Source: Oscillospiraceae bacterium (GTDB lineage Bacteria > Bacillota > Clostridia > Oscillospirales > Ruminococcaceae). From it: DNA of 5,648 bases. Positions 5,286 to 5,648 of the stretch are shown piece after piece. The number at the start of each line of letters is the position of its first letter. Within the stretch, counting starts at the first letter, position 1. The notes beneath the pieces were generated by a model. That model saw only the letters and a list, made by a program, of their open reading frames with translations, had not been told where the DNA came from and ran no database searches. The stretch covers positions 1 to 5,648 of the forward strand of contig JAQUTM010000147.1 in the NCBI GenBank assembly GCA_028694405.1, in the 5' to 3' direction. Both the position numbers and the translations under genes were made by a program.

Positions 5286-5648
5286 TTATTTGCCTGTTCT
5301 TATATGTTCTCGCCTGTATTGCGAAGGCGTACAGCCTACTTCTTGTTTAAAATATCGGCTAAAATAGGTAGGATCTCCAAATCCGGTAGCAAGGGCAGCT
5401 TCTGCGGCAGGCCGTCCCTGTAAAAGTTGTTCTTTTGCGTGTTGCAGCCTTACATCTTTCAAATACCCCATTACCGTCACGCCCAGTTCATCTCGAAAAA
5501 TCCGCCCCAAGTAAGATTTATCTAAATTAACCTCACAAGCTACGTCTTGCAGAGAAATATTTTGTGAATAATGGGTTTCCAAGTAATTTTTTGCTCTTTC
5601 CACTACTGCACCTTTCCCGTACAGCTCTACTTTTTCTGTTTTTACCAG
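5286..5648 (-). CDS. AraC-family transcriptional regulator, C-terminal part (N-terminus beyond right edge)
   Basis: The frame is open from the right edge (base 5648) to TAA 5288-5286, giving 120 residues that contain a complete AraC-type DNA-binding domain. The first helix-turn-helix is near 38-60 (SLQDVACEVNLDKSYLGRIF) and the second near 86-110 (AAEAALATGFGDPTYFSRYF), ending with CTPSQYRRE. A GTG at 5603 could be read as a start, and a weak AAAGGTG precedes it, but the frame continues upstream as an ordinary linker (LVKTEKVELYGKGAV), so I take the gene as partial. An upstream sensor domain (cupin, or response-regulator receiver) is expected but cannot be seen. Being next to dctP on the same strand, with an AraC-type repeat in the dctP promoter, it is the probable regulator of dctP. 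Confidence 0.88.
   Translation of the reverse strand: MVKTEKVELYGKGAVVERAKNYLETHYSQNISLQDVACEVNLDKSYLGRIFRDELGVTVMGYLKDVRLQHAKEQLLQGRPAAEAALATGFGDPTYFSRYFKQEVGCTPSQYRREHIRTGK

Noticed and set aside
5286..5603. Stand-alone 105-residue AraC-type protein starting at GTG 5603
   Set aside because: A weak RBS-like AAAGGTG precedes it, but the frame stays open to the window edge with linker-like sequence, so a normal longer regulator is more likely.
1..5648. CRISPR array, tRNA or rRNA gene, insertion sequence, or bacterial microcompartment genes linked to fucose use
   Set aside because: I saw no regularly spaced repeats, no tRNA-like arms, no transposase and no shell-protein sequence in the window. 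A microcompartment outside the window cannot be excluded.

Overview
The window looks like chromosomal DNA from an anaerobic, probably gut-associated, Firmicute of the Clostridia. The reasons are low-to-moderate GC with AT-rich intergenic gaps, strong AGGAGG-type ribosome binding sites, hairpin-plus-T-tract terminators, and protein relatives of clostridial type. No species can be named from the sequence alone.

Left part (1-1874): a leftward 6-deoxyhexose (most likely L-fucose) operon. In transcription order it holds a FucA-type class II aldolase (1670-981), a FucU-type fucose mutarotase (977-540) and the first 181 codons of an FGGY kinase of the rhamnulokinase clade (543 to the left edge). The genes are tightly coupled: 3 bp separate the first two, and an ATGA overlap joins the second and third. 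An isomerase is missing from the window. It could lie beyond the left edge.

Middle (1875-3552): reading rightward from a shared divergent promoter region is a complete AraC-family regulator with a cupin sensor domain, then an SDR oxidoreductase that starts at GTG 2842 with its own RBS and -10 box. The divergent region (1671-1874) carries a 7-bp inverted repeat and a 22-bp-spaced direct repeat that are good candidates for operators of this regulator.

Convergent gap (3553-4075): no intact gene. On the minus strand it holds what reads as a degraded C-terminal part of a Crp/Fnr regulator, including the helix-turn-helix. The relic has in-frame stops and is interrupted by a long terminator-like inverted repeat. 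A second, leftward-pointing terminator hairpin follows the relic.

Right part (4076-5648): a leftward TRAP-type solute-binding lipoprotein (dctP) that appears to lack its last ~25 residues and has no dctQ/dctM after it, preceded on the same strand by the C-terminal part of a second AraC-family regulator with its own terminator. The dctP promoter region carries a 9-bp direct repeat at exactly 21-bp spacing, a classical AraC-type arrangement.

Overall: fucose enters the cell and is anomerised (FucU), isomerised (enzyme not seen), phosphorylated (kinase) and cleaved (FucA) to DHAP and L-lactaldehyde, under an adjacent AraC sensor. The SDR may act on a pathway intermediate, but this is not proven. 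The most notable features are the decayed TRAP/Crp junction and two distinct AraC/operator pairs. I see no CRISPR array, RNA gene, transposase or clearly novel multi-gene system.
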